Origin: CALBTQ01 sp036725605
Lineage (GTDB): Bacteria > Lernaellota > Lernaellaia > Lernaellales > Lernaellaceae
Direction: 5' to 3'
Assembly (NCBI GenBank): GCA_036725605.1
Contig: DAIMDW010000023.1
Coordinates: 46,054 to 110,053 of the forward strand
DNA: 64,000 nucleotides
This document shows positions 8,499 to 16,463 of this stretch, in pieces (the stretch's first letter is position 1; each line of letters begins with the position of its first letter). Made by a program: the position numbers and the translations under genes. The notes below the pieces were generated by a model. It was given only the letters and a program-made list of their open reading frames with translations, ran no database searches and was not told the DNA's origin.

Positions 8499-9761
8499 AT
8501 GAAGTGTGTCGGTATGGGAATCCTGGGAATTGTTGTTATTTTCATTTGTTCACTTGCGGCCTATGCGCAGGACGAAGAACTGGCGATGAGTCTTTGGGAA
8601 GAGTCGCTCGACGCCGCGCCCGTGTGTCCGCAAAATTACGGCCACCAACTGCCGGCGGGCCGGGATGTGCCCGCTTCCTTCGACTGGCGCAATGCCGTGT
8701 TGCCGGATTGGCATCCGCTGCACAACCTGAACGGCGGCAATTTCATCACGCCGGCGCAGAACCAAAACAGCCCGCAAGCGTGCAGCAGTTGTTGGATTTT
8801 CGCGCCATTCAATTCGGTGGAGGCGCGCTTCGCCATGAGATACGCCTGGAACAATCCGACGCTCGATTTGGCCGAACAGGAAGTACTTTCCTGCAATGGA
8901 GGAATTGGTGATTGTGTCGTGGAAAAAGAGAAAAACAAAGATGCGCCGTCCATCGCCTATAATTATTTGAGTGATACCGGCGTGGTCCGCGAATCGTGTT
9001 TTCCTTATCAGGCCGATGATACGGTTTTGTGCAACGAGAGGTGCACCACTCCGAATGAACCGGTTTATAAAATCGGATGTTTTAAAAGGGTGACCGGATG
9101 GAAGGATGGTAACGGGGTATTGGTTTTAAATAACGATGACCTAAAAGAAGAAGTGTATCTCAATGGTCCGGTGTATACGTTGACTCGTAACGGAAATCAC
9201 TTTCAAGCGGTCATCGGATGGGATGCTAATGGATGGATTATGCAGAACAGCGGGAATGATCCTTCCTGGGATTATATACTGTATAATTTTCAGGGTGTTG
9301 GAACGTGTACAGTGGCGCTGTATATTGTGCCCGATCCGACCCATCCCAACTATTGTGACGGCTGCCGTATCGGCTTTGATTGCTACGAGGACGGTGATCT
9401 GAATCCGAACAATCATTGCGAAGTGTGCGACGTTTCCACATCGCGCATCTTCTGGTCCTACAACGAGCGCGACTGCACCGACGGCTCGAAATGCACGCTC
9501 AACGACACCTGCCACAACGGCGTATGCGTGGGCACGCCGCGCGATTGCGACGACGGGTTGTTCTGCACCGGCGTGGAAACCTGTGACGACGCTCTCGGCT
9601 GTCTGGAAGGCACGCCGCCGTGCCCCGACGGCTATCTCTGCGACGAAAACAACGACGAGTGCGACAAGGTGTGCGGCGCCGAGGAATCGGCCAAACAGGC
9701 GTTGGTGTACCTGCTGACCCTGATGGGCGGCGTCGTGCTGCTCAAGCGCAAGAAGAGCTAA
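8499..9761 (+). CDS. second papain-family protease, tandem paralogue
   Basis: A 420-residue paralogue of the preceding gene with the same plan: signal peptide (1-23), C1A domain, Cys-rich repeats and hydrophobic-basic C-terminus. The catalytic Cys98 is in CSSCW instead of CGSCW; His234 (NHFQAVIGWD) and Asn250 (WIMQNS) are present. The last 30 residues are nearly identical to those of the first copy, also at the DNA level (KQALVYLLTLMGGVVLLKRKKS). The middle of the gene (about 8880-9350) uses A/T-ending codons, unlike both of its own ends and unlike the first copy. This suggests a mosaic origin by recombination. A Rho-independent terminator follows the stop. Both enzymes are probably exported and held at the surface. 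Confidence 0.88.
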   Translation: MKCVGMGILGIVVIFICSLAAYAQDEELAMSLWEESLDAAPVCPQNYGHQLPAGRDVPASFDWRNAVLPDWHPLHNLNGGNFITPAQNQNSPQACSSCWIFAPFNSVEARFAMRYAWNNPTLDLAEQEVLSCNGGIGDCVVEKEKNKDAPSIAYNYLSDTGVVRESCFPYQADDTVLCNERCTTPNEPVYKIGCFKRVTGWKDGNGVLVLNNDDLKEEVYLNGPVYTLTRNGNHFQAVIGWDANGWIMQNSGNDPSWDYILYNFQGVGTCTVALYIVPDPTHPNYCDGCRIGFDCYEDGDLNPNNHCEVCDVSTSRIFWSYNERDCTDGSKCTLNDTCHNGVCVGTPRDCDDGLFCTGVETCDDALGCLEGTPPCPDGYLCDENNDECDKVCGAEESAKQALVYLLTLMGGVVLLKRKKS

Positions 9762-9782
9762 TCGTTTACGTGTCGAGGCAAG

Positions 9783-9813
9783 CCGGCGGTCGCAAGGCCG
9801 CCGGTTTTCGTTT
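9783..9813 (+). terminator. Rho-independent terminator after protease genes
   Basis: CCGGCGG (9783-9789) pairs with CCGCCGG (9798-9804) across a nine-base loop, followed by TTTT and CGTTT. It sits 22 bases after the stop of the second protease and touches the end of the convergent Nudix gene. Confidence 0.75.
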
Positions 9814-10303
9814 AAAGGACAGGCGCGGCCGGCAGCCGTCCCGCGTTCCGCGCGGCGAGGGCGGCCAGCACCAGTTCGCGCTGGTAGGGTTTTAACGGCG
9901 GCAGGTCATCGGCGGTAAAGCGGCCCACGCCGTCGACCTCGACGCTGGGGTGAAACTCTCCGCCGGTCAGGCGCGCCAGGTAGACCACCTCGAAGTGCGG
10001 CGCGACCTCCAGGGTGAGAACCTTGAGCGGCGCGAGCACCTCGACGGTGAGCGTCGTTTCCTCATGCACTTCGCGCACCAGCGCCCGTGCCGGATCCTCC
10101 CCGCGCTTGAGCCAGCCGCCGGGCAACGACCAGTTGAACTTCTGACGATAGGTGTGGTGGAACAAAACGACCTTGCCGGCGTCGTCGAAGATCACCGCGA
10201 CCACGCCGACCAGAAACGCCGGATTGACCAGGCGCAATATCCACCGTTGCAGCGCGGGCCAGCGGCCGCAAATTTTCCACACGCGCAACAGCAGGCGCGC
10301 CAC
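9812..10303 (-). CDS. Nudix hydrolase
   Basis: A 163-residue Nudix-family pyrophosphohydrolase. The Nudix box runs from GGWLKRGEDPARALVREVHEE; the core REVHEE supplies the Mg2+-binding Glu residues. The conserved Gly after it is Thr (EETTL). Family members hydrolyse nucleoside diphosphates linked to another group, such as sugar nucleotides or oxidised NTPs; the substrate here is not evident. The first 30 residues are basic and hydrophobic and precede the first core strand (VGVVAVIFDDAGKVVLFHH). The start is one base from the stop of the upstream coiled-coil membrane protein, so the two form an operon. Confidence 0.88.
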   Translation of the reverse strand: MARLLLRVWKICGRWPALQRWILRLVNPAFLVGVVAVIFDDAGKVVLFHHTYRQKFNWSLPGGWLKRGEDPARALVREVHEETTLTVEVLAPLKVLTLEVAPHFEVVYLARLTGGEFHPSVEVDGVGRFTADDLPPLKPYQRELVLAALAARNAGRLPAAPVL

Positions 10304-10304
10304 G

Positions 10305-11027
10305 CTACTCCCTCACGCGCAGGGGCAGCACGACCTCGGCCATTTCGTTGACGAAGGTTTCCGCGTCCTCAACGTTGGTCAGGATGACCTCGACCTGTTG
10401 GCTCACCTCGGCCGGGTCGATCAGCCCGATGCCGACCTCGCTGAGCAGTTGCAGCGAATTCTCGATGGTGTCCAGCCGCGCCTCGATGGTCTTGCTGCGC
10501 TGCATGAGATCCTGGTAGACCTTCTGGCGTTTCTCCAGCAGTTGCCGGTTCGACTGCAGCACCTCGCGCTGCGTCGGATCGTTCGCCAGGGCGATCTCGC
10601 GGTTGAGCTGGGCGATCTTCTCCGGGTAGTTGGTCTGTTGCCAGCGCGTGTACTGCACGATGCGCTGATGCAGCAACAGCAGATCGAGGAAGCTGTGCCG
10701 CAGCCGGTCGACCTGCCCGACGCTGGCGGTCAGCCCGGCGGCGAAGTGCAGGTTGGAATCCAGGTCGCGTTTCATCCGCTCGGCGATGTCCCAGATTTTC
10801 ACGTAGCGCATCCGCGCGCGAATCGGCAGTTTGCGTATGCGAAATTGCGGCATGTCGCTGCGATCCAACGCGCCGCGCACCAGCAGGTACAGCGCTTCGC
10901 CCGCCAGCACGAACCAGCCGATGTTGTCCACCGGCGCCGTCGCCGTGGCCAGAGCGCCGGCGACCAGGTACAGCAGGTTGAACCGGTTCACCCACGGATG
11001 CAGGTAGAAACTTTTAATCCACTTCAC
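10305..11027 (-). CDS. membrane-anchored coiled-coil protein
   Basis: A 240-residue protein with two adjacent hydrophobic segments near the N-terminus (FNLLYLVAGALATATAPV and GWFVLAGEALYLLV, about 16-50). A long helical region (about 85-215) follows, with heptad-like spacing (IARLNREIALANDP, NRQLLEKRQKVYQDLMQRSKTIEARLDTIE style), predicted to form a coiled coil. The short C-terminus is beta-like (EVVLPLRVRE). It ends one base before the Nudix start, indicating co-transcription. The family is not recognised. The layout suggests a membrane-tethered scaffold. Confidence 0.68.
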   Translation of the reverse strand: MKWIKSFYLHPWVNRFNLLYLVAGALATATAPVDNIGWFVLAGEALYLLVRGALDRSDMPQFRIRKLPIRARMRYVKIWDIAERMKRDLDSNLHFAAGLTASVGQVDRLRHSFLDLLLLHQRIVQYTRWQQTNYPEKIAQLNREIALANDPTQREVLQSNRQLLEKRQKVYQDLMQRSKTIEARLDTIENSLQLLSEVGIGLIDPAEVSQQVEVILTNVEDAETFVNEMAEVVLPLRVRE

Positions 11028-11190
11028 CGAACGAACCTCCGCTCTTTGCGCGTCATCCTACCAGCCGCGCGGGGGCAAATGCAAAAGCGCGAGGCGCCAT
11101 ATGTTTGCCTATCGGTGCCGCCGGTCGGGAATATTGACGGTCGATTGTCGCAGTAACCCTCATCCCCGCGAGTCCACGTTGATCGCTTTT

Positions 11191-11236
11191 ACCCTCTCCC
11201 GGTGGGAGAGGGTCGGGCGCAGCCCGGGGTGAGGGC
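11191..11236. repeat. intergenic palindromic repeat, copy A
   Basis: ACCCTCTCCC (11191-11200) pairs with GGGAGAGGGT (11204-11213), followed by a conserved tail reading CGGGCGCAGCCCGGGGTGAG. The same unit occurs in opposite orientation near 24281-24327, so it is a dispersed intergenic repeat. It has no coding potential. Confidence 0.75.
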
Positions 11237-11243
11237 GAAAAAT

Positions 11244-11280
11244 CGGGGACGTGATTCCTTCGTGTCCCCGTATTTTTTTT
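11244..11280 (-). terminator. bidirectional hairpin with T-runs, after the small exported-protein gene
   Basis: CGGGGAC (11244-11250) pairs with GTCCCCG (11264-11270). Eight T's follow on the plus strand, and five T's (ATTTTT) on the minus strand. It lies 15 bases past the stop of the minus-strand gene that begins at 11564, which it most likely terminates. Confidence 0.65.
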
Positions 11281-11294
11281 AGCCGACAAGGCGC

Positions 11295-11564
11295 CTACTG
11301 ATTTCTGACCTTCACTTCATCCGGAATCGATATCCGAATGGTGTCGGTGATGCTCATACGGTCCAGGGTTACCTTGACGTTGTCGTCCAAATCGACGCGA
11401 ACCGGCTGGTCGAGCCGCACCTGGATGGTGCCGCCGTCCAGGCGGACGGTGCTGTCGGCCGCGTAGGCCGGCGTCACAATGGCGTTGTAGAATGAGCCAG
11501 CCGCGTTGAGCAGCAAGCCGATGGCGATCAACAAAAGCAACAGTTTGGTGGTTTTGTCCGACAT
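11295..11564 (-). CDS. small exported or membrane-anchored protein
   Basis: An 89-residue protein with a hydrophobic N-terminus (LLLLLIAIGLLLNAAGSF, about 8-25) ending near AYAA, where signal peptidase could cut. The remaining 50 residues are polar with alternating strands (VRLDGGTIQVRLDQPVRVDLDDNVKVTLDRM), suggesting a small beta domain. AGGAG before the ATG supports the start. It is flanked by a terminator and is probably a single-gene unit transcribed away from the complex I operon. No family is recognised. Confidence 0.65.
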   Translation of the reverse strand: MSDKTTKLLLLLIAIGLLLNAAGSFYNAIVTPAYAADSTVRLDGGTIQVRLDQPVRVDLDDNVKVTLDRMSITDTIRISIPDEVKVRNQ

Positions 11565-11770
11565 GGGGAACTCCTATGGTTTGGGGTTTGAATATCCGCG
11601 ATCGTATGCGGACAGTCTGCCACGAACCGGCGGTCGACGGCAAACCGGATGCAAAGATAACCAACCGGCGCGCGGCGGATGAAATTTTTTGCGACCCCTT
11701 GAAAAAAAGTTAAGCATCAAGCACTGTTAGCCCGCGTCGTCCGGGGGGCGGCGGCCCGGGTCGGCCTGTG

Positions 11771-11798
11771 TTGACAGGACCGGCTTGGATGTTAATAT
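11771..11798 (+). promoter_or_regulatory. sigma70-type promoter of the complex I operon
   Basis: A perfect TTGACA (11771-11776) is separated by 16 bases from TAATAT (11793-11798). Transcription would begin near 11805, about 28 bases before the nuoA start. It is the strongest promoter match I found in the window. Confidence 0.75.
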
Positions 11799-11832
11799 CA
11801 GGCGCAAATCGATACAGCGTGGGGTGTGGCAC

Positions 11833-12204
11833 ATGCCTGGTGATTTCCTGCCGATCTTCTTTTATTTGTTGCTGGTTATCGCGATCGCCGCCGGCGGCAT
11901 CGTGGGGCTTTCGCGCCTGATCGGGCCGCGCAAGGACACCGCCGAAAAACTCAGTCCCTACGAGTGCGGCGTGCCTCTGGTCGGCGACGCCCGCGGCAAA
12001 TTCCCGATGAAGTATTACGTCATCGGCATGCTGTTCATCCTCTTCGACATCGAGGTCGTCTTTTTCTATCCCTGGGCGGTTATCTTTAAGGACCTCAACA
12101 AAGACTTCGGCCTGTTCGGCCTGGCGGAGATGGTCGTCTTCGTGCTCATTTTGCTCGTCGGCTACCTCTACGTCTGGCGCAAGGGAGCGTTGGAATGGGA
12201 ATAG
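11833..12204 (+). CDS. nuoA: NADH-quinone oxidoreductase subunit A
   Basis: A 123-residue membrane subunit of complex I with three helices (about 6-28, 66-86 and 95-117). It contains the family's signature loop ending in SPYECGVP-like sequence (KLSPYECGVPLVG), with the Cys that lies near the quinone-site interface. The ATG at 11833 gives the usual N-terminus MPGDFLPIFF; an upstream in-frame ATG would fall within five bases of the predicted transcript start and adds a non-family extension. It is the first gene of the operon and overlaps nuoB by 10 bases. Confidence 0.93.
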   Translation: MPGDFLPIFFYLLLVIAIAAGGIVGLSRLIGPRKDTAEKLSPYECGVPLVGDARGKFPMKYYVIGMLFILFDIEVVFFYPWAVIFKDLNKDFGLFGLAEMVVFVLILLVGYLYVWRKGALEWE

Positions 12205-12677
12205 AGCAAAAAATCCCCGACGGCGTACTGACCACCACCGTCGATAGCCTGGTCAATTGGGCGCGCACTTACTCGACCTGGCCGGTCTCCTTCGGCCTCG
12301 CTTGTTGCGCCTTTGAAATGATGGGCGCGGCCATGGCCCACTACGATATCTCGCGCTTCGGCATGGAGATTTTCCGCGCCAGCCCGCGCCAGGCCGATTT
12401 GATGATCGTCGCGGGCACGCTGACCAAAAAAATGGCCCCGGTGCTGCGCAAGGTTTACGACCAGATGCCCGAACCCAAGTGGGTGCTGGCCATGGGCGCC
12501 TGTGCGAGCACGGGCGGCATTTTCCAGAGCTACGCGGTGGTGCAGGGGGTGGACAAAATCGTGCCGGTCGACGTGTACGTACCCGGTTGTCCGCCGCGGC
12601 CCGAGGCGCTGCTGTACGGCATCCTCGAGTTGCTCGACAAAAAAGTGAAACACGACTCGATCAAGAAACGCGCGTGA
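12195..12677 (+). CDS. nuoB: NADH-quinone oxidoreductase subunit B
   Basis: A 160-residue peripheral subunit that holds the terminal iron-sulfur cluster N2, which passes electrons to quinone. The four ligands are visible: tandem Cys37-Cys38 (GLACCAFEMM), Cys103 (GACAST) and Cys132 (PGCPPRPE). Length is normal for the family. It overlaps nuoA by 10 bases and lies eight bases before nuoC, so the genes are coupled. Because nuoEFG are absent, electrons must reach this cluster through NuoI from another donor. Confidence 0.95.
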   Translation: MGIEQKIPDGVLTTTVDSLVNWARTYSTWPVSFGLACCAFEMMGAAMAHYDISRFGMEIFRASPRQADLMIVAGTLTKKMAPVLRKVYDQMPEPKWVLAMGACASTGGIFQSYAVVQGVDKIVPVDVYVPGCPPRPEALLYGILELLDKKVKHDSIKKRA

Positions 12678-12684
12678 GGCGGCG

Positions 12685-13161
12685 ATGAGCGAACAACGCA
12701 TCACCAACGAAGAGTTGAAAGTCAAACTGGCCGACCTGCTGCCCGGCGCGACGGTCACGTCCGATCTGGCCGGCATGCCGGTGATCGCCGTGGTCAACGA
12801 CGCCTACGTCGCCGCGATCAAGACGCTGCGCGACGAACCGTCGCTGCAGTTCGCCATTCTCAGCGATCTGACCGGCGTGCATTACCCGAACGATCCGCAG
12901 CCCTTCGAGGTCGTCGTGCACCTGACCTCGATGCACCTGGCGCGGCAGATTCGCGTCAAGGTGCGCGCCGTCGGCGATCCGCCGACCGTGCCCAGCCTCG
13001 CGGCCTTCTGGCAGGCGGCCAACTGGCACGAACGCGAAGCCTTGGACATGCTGGGCATCGTCTTCGCCGGACACCCCGACCCGCGGCGCATCTTCCTGGA
13101 AGAGGACGCCGACTTTCATCCGTTGCGCAAAGAGTTCCCCACCCGGGGTTATGAGGATTAG
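12685..13161 (+). CDS. nuoC: NADH-quinone oxidoreductase subunit C
   Basis: A 158-residue subunit of the complex I hydrophilic arm, with the 30-kDa subunit pattern: SDLTGVHYPNDPQPFEVVVHL, then the conserved end AFWQAANWHEREALDMLGIVFAGHPDPRRIFL (quoted here as AFWQAANWHEREALDMLGI, then FAGHPDPRRIF). NuoC is separate from NuoD here, unlike the fused NuoCD of E. coli. It lacks cofactors and structures the quinone-binding region. The stop is two bases before nuoD. Confidence 0.93.
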   Translation: MSEQRITNEELKVKLADLLPGATVTSDLAGMPVIAVVNDAYVAAIKTLRDEPSLQFAILSDLTGVHYPNDPQPFEVVVHLTSMHLARQIRVKVRAVGDPPTVPSLAAFWQAANWHEREALDMLGIVFAGHPDPRRIFLEEDADFHPLRKEFPTRGYED

Positions 13162-13163
13162 GC

Positions 13164-14342
13164 ATGGCCGAATCACGCTACATGACCTTGAACATGGGCC
13201 CGCAGCATCCGTCGACCCACGGCGTGTTGCGCATCGTGCTGGAACTGGACGGCGAACGGGTCGTGGCGGCCAAACCGGTGATCGGCTACCTGCACCGCGG
13301 CATCGAGAAACTGGCCGAAGGGCTGACTTATCACCAGATTCTGCCGCTGACCGACCGCCTCGACTACACCGCCTGCATGAACTGCAACCTCGGCTACACC
13401 TGGGCCGTCGAGCGCCTGCTGGGCATCGAGGACGAAATCCCCGCGCGCGCCGCGACGATCCGCATCATCATGGCCGAGCTCAGCCGCATCGGCGGGCATT
13501 TGATCTGGCTCGGTTCGCACGCGGGCGATATGGGCGCGACGACCGTGTTCATCTACGCTTTCCGCGAGCGCGAATGGATCTACGAGCTGTTCGAGGACGT
13601 GTGCGGCCAGCGCATGACCGTCTCCTATCCGCGCGTCGGCGGCGTCAGCCAGGATCTGCCCGCCGGGTGGATCGATAATTGCCGCGCCTTCTGTAAAAAA
13701 ATGCCCCAGTGTGTCGACGAGTACGAGCGGCTGCTGACCAACAACCGCATCTGGCAGGCGCGCACCAAGAACGTCGGCGTGCTCAGCGAGGCGGACGTTT
13801 ACGAGTGGGGCCTGACCGGCCCGATGGCGCGCGGCAGCGGCGTCGAGTACGACGTGCGGCGCGTGCTGCCCTACGGCGGTTACGAAAACTACGATTTCCT
13901 GATTCCGCTGGGCGAAACCGGCGACACCTACGACCGCTACCTGGTGCGCATGCAGGAGATGCGGCAGAGCGTGCGGATCGTCGAGCAGGCGCTCGATCGT
14001 CTGGAAGAGGGGCCGATCCTGGCCGACATCCCGCGCATCGCGCCGCCGCCCAAGGTCGACGTGGGCACGAAGATCGAAGCGTTGATCCATCACTTCCACC
14101 TCGTGCTGGAAGGGTTCGATACGCCCCAAGGCGAAATCTACTTCCCCTCGGAAGCGCCCAAGGGCGAGTTGGGATTTTACCTGGTCAGCGACGGCGGCCC
14201 CAAGCCGTACCGGATGAAAATCCGCGTGCCCAGTTTTTCGAATCTGCAGAGCATGGTGCGCATGGCGCCGGGCCGTTACCTGGCCGACATGGTCACGCTG
14301 GTCGGCACGATCGACATCTGTCTGGCCGACGTGGACAAGTAA
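13164..14342 (+). CDS. nuoD: NADH-quinone oxidoreductase subunit D
   Basis: A 392-residue subunit of the 49-kDa family, homologous to the large subunit of NiFe hydrogenases. It forms much of the quinone pocket with NuoB. Signature elements are NMGPQHPSTHGVLR (about residues 9-22) and YLHRGIEKLAE (about 42-52). The hydrogenase Cys ligands are not evident, as expected for true complex I. The C-terminus (VTLVGTIDICLADVDK) is typical. The gene is followed after six bases by an ATPase-domain gene that is not a complex I subunit. Confidence 0.95.
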   Translation: MAESRYMTLNMGPQHPSTHGVLRIVLELDGERVVAAKPVIGYLHRGIEKLAEGLTYHQILPLTDRLDYTACMNCNLGYTWAVERLLGIEDEIPARAATIRIIMAELSRIGGHLIWLGSHAGDMGATTVFIYAFREREWIYELFEDVCGQRMTVSYPRVGGVSQDLPAGWIDNCRAFCKKMPQCVDEYERLLTNNRIWQARTKNVGVLSEADVYEWGLTGPMARGSGVEYDVRRVLPYGGYENYDFLIPLGETGDTYDRYLVRMQEMRQSVRIVEQALDRLEEGPILADIPRIAPPPKVDVGTKIEALIHHFHLVLEGFDTPQGEIYFPSEAPKGELGFYLVSDGGPKPYRMKIRVPSFSNLQSMVRMAPGRYLADMVTLVGTIDICLADVDK

Positions 14343-14348
14343 ACGCGC

Positions 14349-14900
14349 ATGGAAGAACTGAGCCTGCACATTCTGGAACTGGCCGAAAACAGCCTGCGGG
14401 CGGGCGCGTCGTTGATCGAGATCGTCGTCGAGGAGGATCGCTCGTTCAACCGGCTGACGATCGAGGTGACCGACGACGGCAAGGGCATTTCGCCCTCGGC
14501 CGTCGCGCGGTTTTCGCGGCCCGAGGCCGCCGGCGGCGACACCGACGAACTGGGCCTGGGCCTGTCGTTGTTCGTGCGCAGCTGCCGCGAGGCCGACGGC
14601 CGGGTGATCATCGAGAACCGGCCCGAAGGCGGCACGTTCCTGCGCGGCGACATGCGGCTGGATCACCCGGACCGCAAGCCGCTGGGCGACCTGACCGAAG
14701 CGGTGATCTCGCTGATCATGGGCGCGCCCGAGGTCGAGTGGGTGTACCGCTACGAGCGCATCGGCGTGGACGGTTCGCTGGTGCGGCGCGAGGTCGATAC
14801 GCGGCCGATCCGGCGGCGCATCGGCGAACTGACCCTCGCGCACCCGGAAGTGATTCGGGATATCCGCCGCACCTTGCGCGGCGAAAACGGCGACGCATAA
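14349..14900 (+). CDS. HATPase-domain (GHKL) ATP-binding protein inside the nuo operon
   Basis: A 183-residue protein made almost wholly of a GHKL ATP-binding fold. The N box is ELAENSLRAGA (Asn14), the G1 box is DDGKGI (42-47) and the G2 box is GLGL (69-72), followed by a region ending GGTFLRG. There is no dimerisation/His-phosphotransfer segment, so it is not a standard sensor kinase; it resembles anti-sigma-factor-like or stand-alone HATPases. It lies six bases after nuoD and 39 bases before nuoH, exactly where nuoEFG usually sit. I recall similar small HATPase genes beside NuoE/F-like genes in some FeFe-hydrogenase operons. A regulatory or assembly role is inference. Confidence 0.8.
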   Translation: MEELSLHILELAENSLRAGASLIEIVVEEDRSFNRLTIEVTDDGKGISPSAVARFSRPEAAGGDTDELGLGLSLFVRSCREADGRVIIENRPEGGTFLRGDMRLDHPDRKPLGDLTEAVISLIMGAPEVEWVYRYERIGVDGSLVRREVDTRPIRRRIGELTLAHPEVIRDIRRTLRGENGDA

Positions 14901-14939
14901 ACGCGCCCGCGACGTTCGCGGGCAACGGGAGAGGCAACG

Positions 14940-16007
14940 GTGTTGATTAGCTTGCTCATCGCCCTGGCCAAAATCCTGGTGGTGATGGTCCTGTTCCTGG
15001 TCGCCACCGCCTGGAACACGCTGTTCGAGCGGCGGGTGGTCGCTCCGATCCAAAACCGCGTGGGACCCAACCGTGCGGGCCCCTTCGGTCTGCTGCAGCC
15101 GATCGCCGACGCGGTCAAGCTCTTCTTTAAGGAAGACATCGTCACCGACCGGGCCGAGAAGTTTTTGTACTACCTCGCGCCGATCATCTCGGTGTCCACC
15201 GCGCTGTTGTTCGTCGCCATGGTGCCCTTCGGGCCGGAAGTGCCCTCGTTTTTGAGCACCGACAACCCGGCCTGGAGCAAGTTCTCGATGGCCGACCTGA
15301 ACGTGGCGGTGCTCTTCGTGTTCGCCATCAGCTCGATCGCCGTGTACAGCGTGCTGCTGGGCGGCTGGGCGGGCAACAGCAAGTACTCGCTGCTGGGCGG
15401 CATGCGCGCCGGCGCGCAGATGATCTCCTACGAGATCGCCATGGGGTTGTCGATCATGCCGGTGATCATGAGCGCGTCGAGCCTGAGCCTGCATGAGATC
15501 GTCGTGGCGCAGCACGACGTGTGGAACGTCTTCCGCCTGCCCTGGGGGCCGGTCGGTTTCGTCATTTTCCTGATGGCGATGCTCGCCGAATCCAACCGCG
15601 CGCCCTTCGACATGGTCGAGGCCGAGCAGGAGTTGGTCGGCGGCTATCACACCGAGTACAGCTCGATGAAGTTCGGCGCGTTCTTCGTCGCCGAGTACGG
15701 CAACCTGATCACGATCAGCGCGTTGATCGTCACCTTCTACCTCGGCGGTTGGCAGGGACTGCCCTTCGTCGACGTGGGGATTCCCGCGTGGCTGGCCCCC
15801 TGGTTGGGGATCGTCTGGTTCGGCATCAAGACGATCCTCCTGGTCGCCGCGTTGATCTGGATCCGCTGGACCTTCCCCCGGCCGCGCTACGACCAGTTGA
15901 TGGGCTACGGTTGGAAGGTCTTTTTCCCGATCGCCCTGGGCAACCTGTTCGTCGCCGGGGTGTTGATCTACCTGGGCCAGCGTTTCGGCATCGGCTATTT
16001 CGGATAA
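14940..16007 (+). CDS. nuoH: NADH-quinone oxidoreductase subunit H
   Basis: A 355-residue membrane subunit with about eight helices that forms the floor of the quinone channel and links the arms. Signatures include FERRVVAPIQNRVGPNRAGP (about 28-47) and FDMVEAEQELVGGYHTEYSS in the middle third, which carries the conserved Glu residues of the quinone cavity. Translation starts at GTG, supported by GGGAGAGG seven bases upstream. It follows the HATPase gene and precedes nuoI by 12 bases. Confidence 0.95.
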   Translation: MLISLLIALAKILVVMVLFLVATAWNTLFERRVVAPIQNRVGPNRAGPFGLLQPIADAVKLFFKEDIVTDRAEKFLYYLAPIISVSTALLFVAMVPFGPEVPSFLSTDNPAWSKFSMADLNVAVLFVFAISSIAVYSVLLGGWAGNSKYSLLGGMRAGAQMISYEIAMGLSIMPVIMSASSLSLHEIVVAQHDVWNVFRLPWGPVGFVIFLMAMLAESNRAPFDMVEAEQELVGGYHTEYSSMKFGAFFVAEYGNLITISALIVTFYLGGWQGLPFVDVGIPAWLAPWLGIVWFGIKTILLVAALIWIRWTFPRPRYDQLMGYGWKVFFPIALGNLFVAGVLIYLGQRFGIGYFG

Positions 16008-16019
16008 GGGAGTGCGCCG

Positions 16020-16463
16020 TTGAAAGGGTTAGCGAAATTTTTCCTCACCGACTTGCTCACGGGCCTGGCGACCACGTTCAAGTACTACTTTAAAAAGCCC
16101 GTGACCTACCAGTATCCGGAAGTGCGCCGGCCCATCGCGCCTCGCTACCGCGGCCGGCACCGGCTGGTGACCAACGACGACGGTTCGCTGCGCTGCGTGG
16201 CCTGCGGGCTGTGCGCGGCGGTCTGCCCGTCGCATTGCATTTTCATCGAACCCGGCGAGAAGCCCGACGGCACGCGTTGGCCCGAGGTCTATGAGATCGA
16301 AGTTGGCCGCTGCGTCTACTGCGGCTTCTGCGCCGAGGTCTGCCCCTTCGACGCGATCGTGCTCACCCAGGAGCACGAACTGGCCGAGCTCGACAAGCGC
16401 AAGCTGCTCTACGACAAAAACGCCCTGCGCGACAAGGCGCAAGGCGAGGAGAAGGCGGGATGA
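16020..16463 (+). CDS. nuoI: NADH-quinone oxidoreductase subunit I
   Basis: A 147-residue ferredoxin-like subunit carrying clusters N6a and N6b. Both 4Fe-4S motifs are complete: CVACGLCAAVCP and CVYCGFCAEVCP. Start is TTG, with AAGGGAG about seven bases upstream; no better start fits the family N-terminus. In a complex without NuoEFG this subunit would be the electron entry point, possibly from ferredoxin or flavodoxin (inference). It overlaps nuoJ by four bases (ATGA). Confidence 0.94.
   Translation: MKGLAKFFLTDLLTGLATTFKYYFKKPVTYQYPEVRRPIAPRYRGRHRLVTNDDGSLRCVACGLCAAVCPSHCIFIEPGEKPDGTRWPEVYEIEVGRCVYCGFCAEVCPFDAIVLTQEHELAELDKRKLLYDKNALRDKAQGEEKAG

Noticed and set aside
13173..15650. Open frame of 825 codons on the minus strand opposite nuoD, HATPase and nuoH
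   Set aside because: It is antisense to well-supported complex I genes, has an Arg/His/Gln-rich shadow composition and no family match. High GC at third positions produces such frames.
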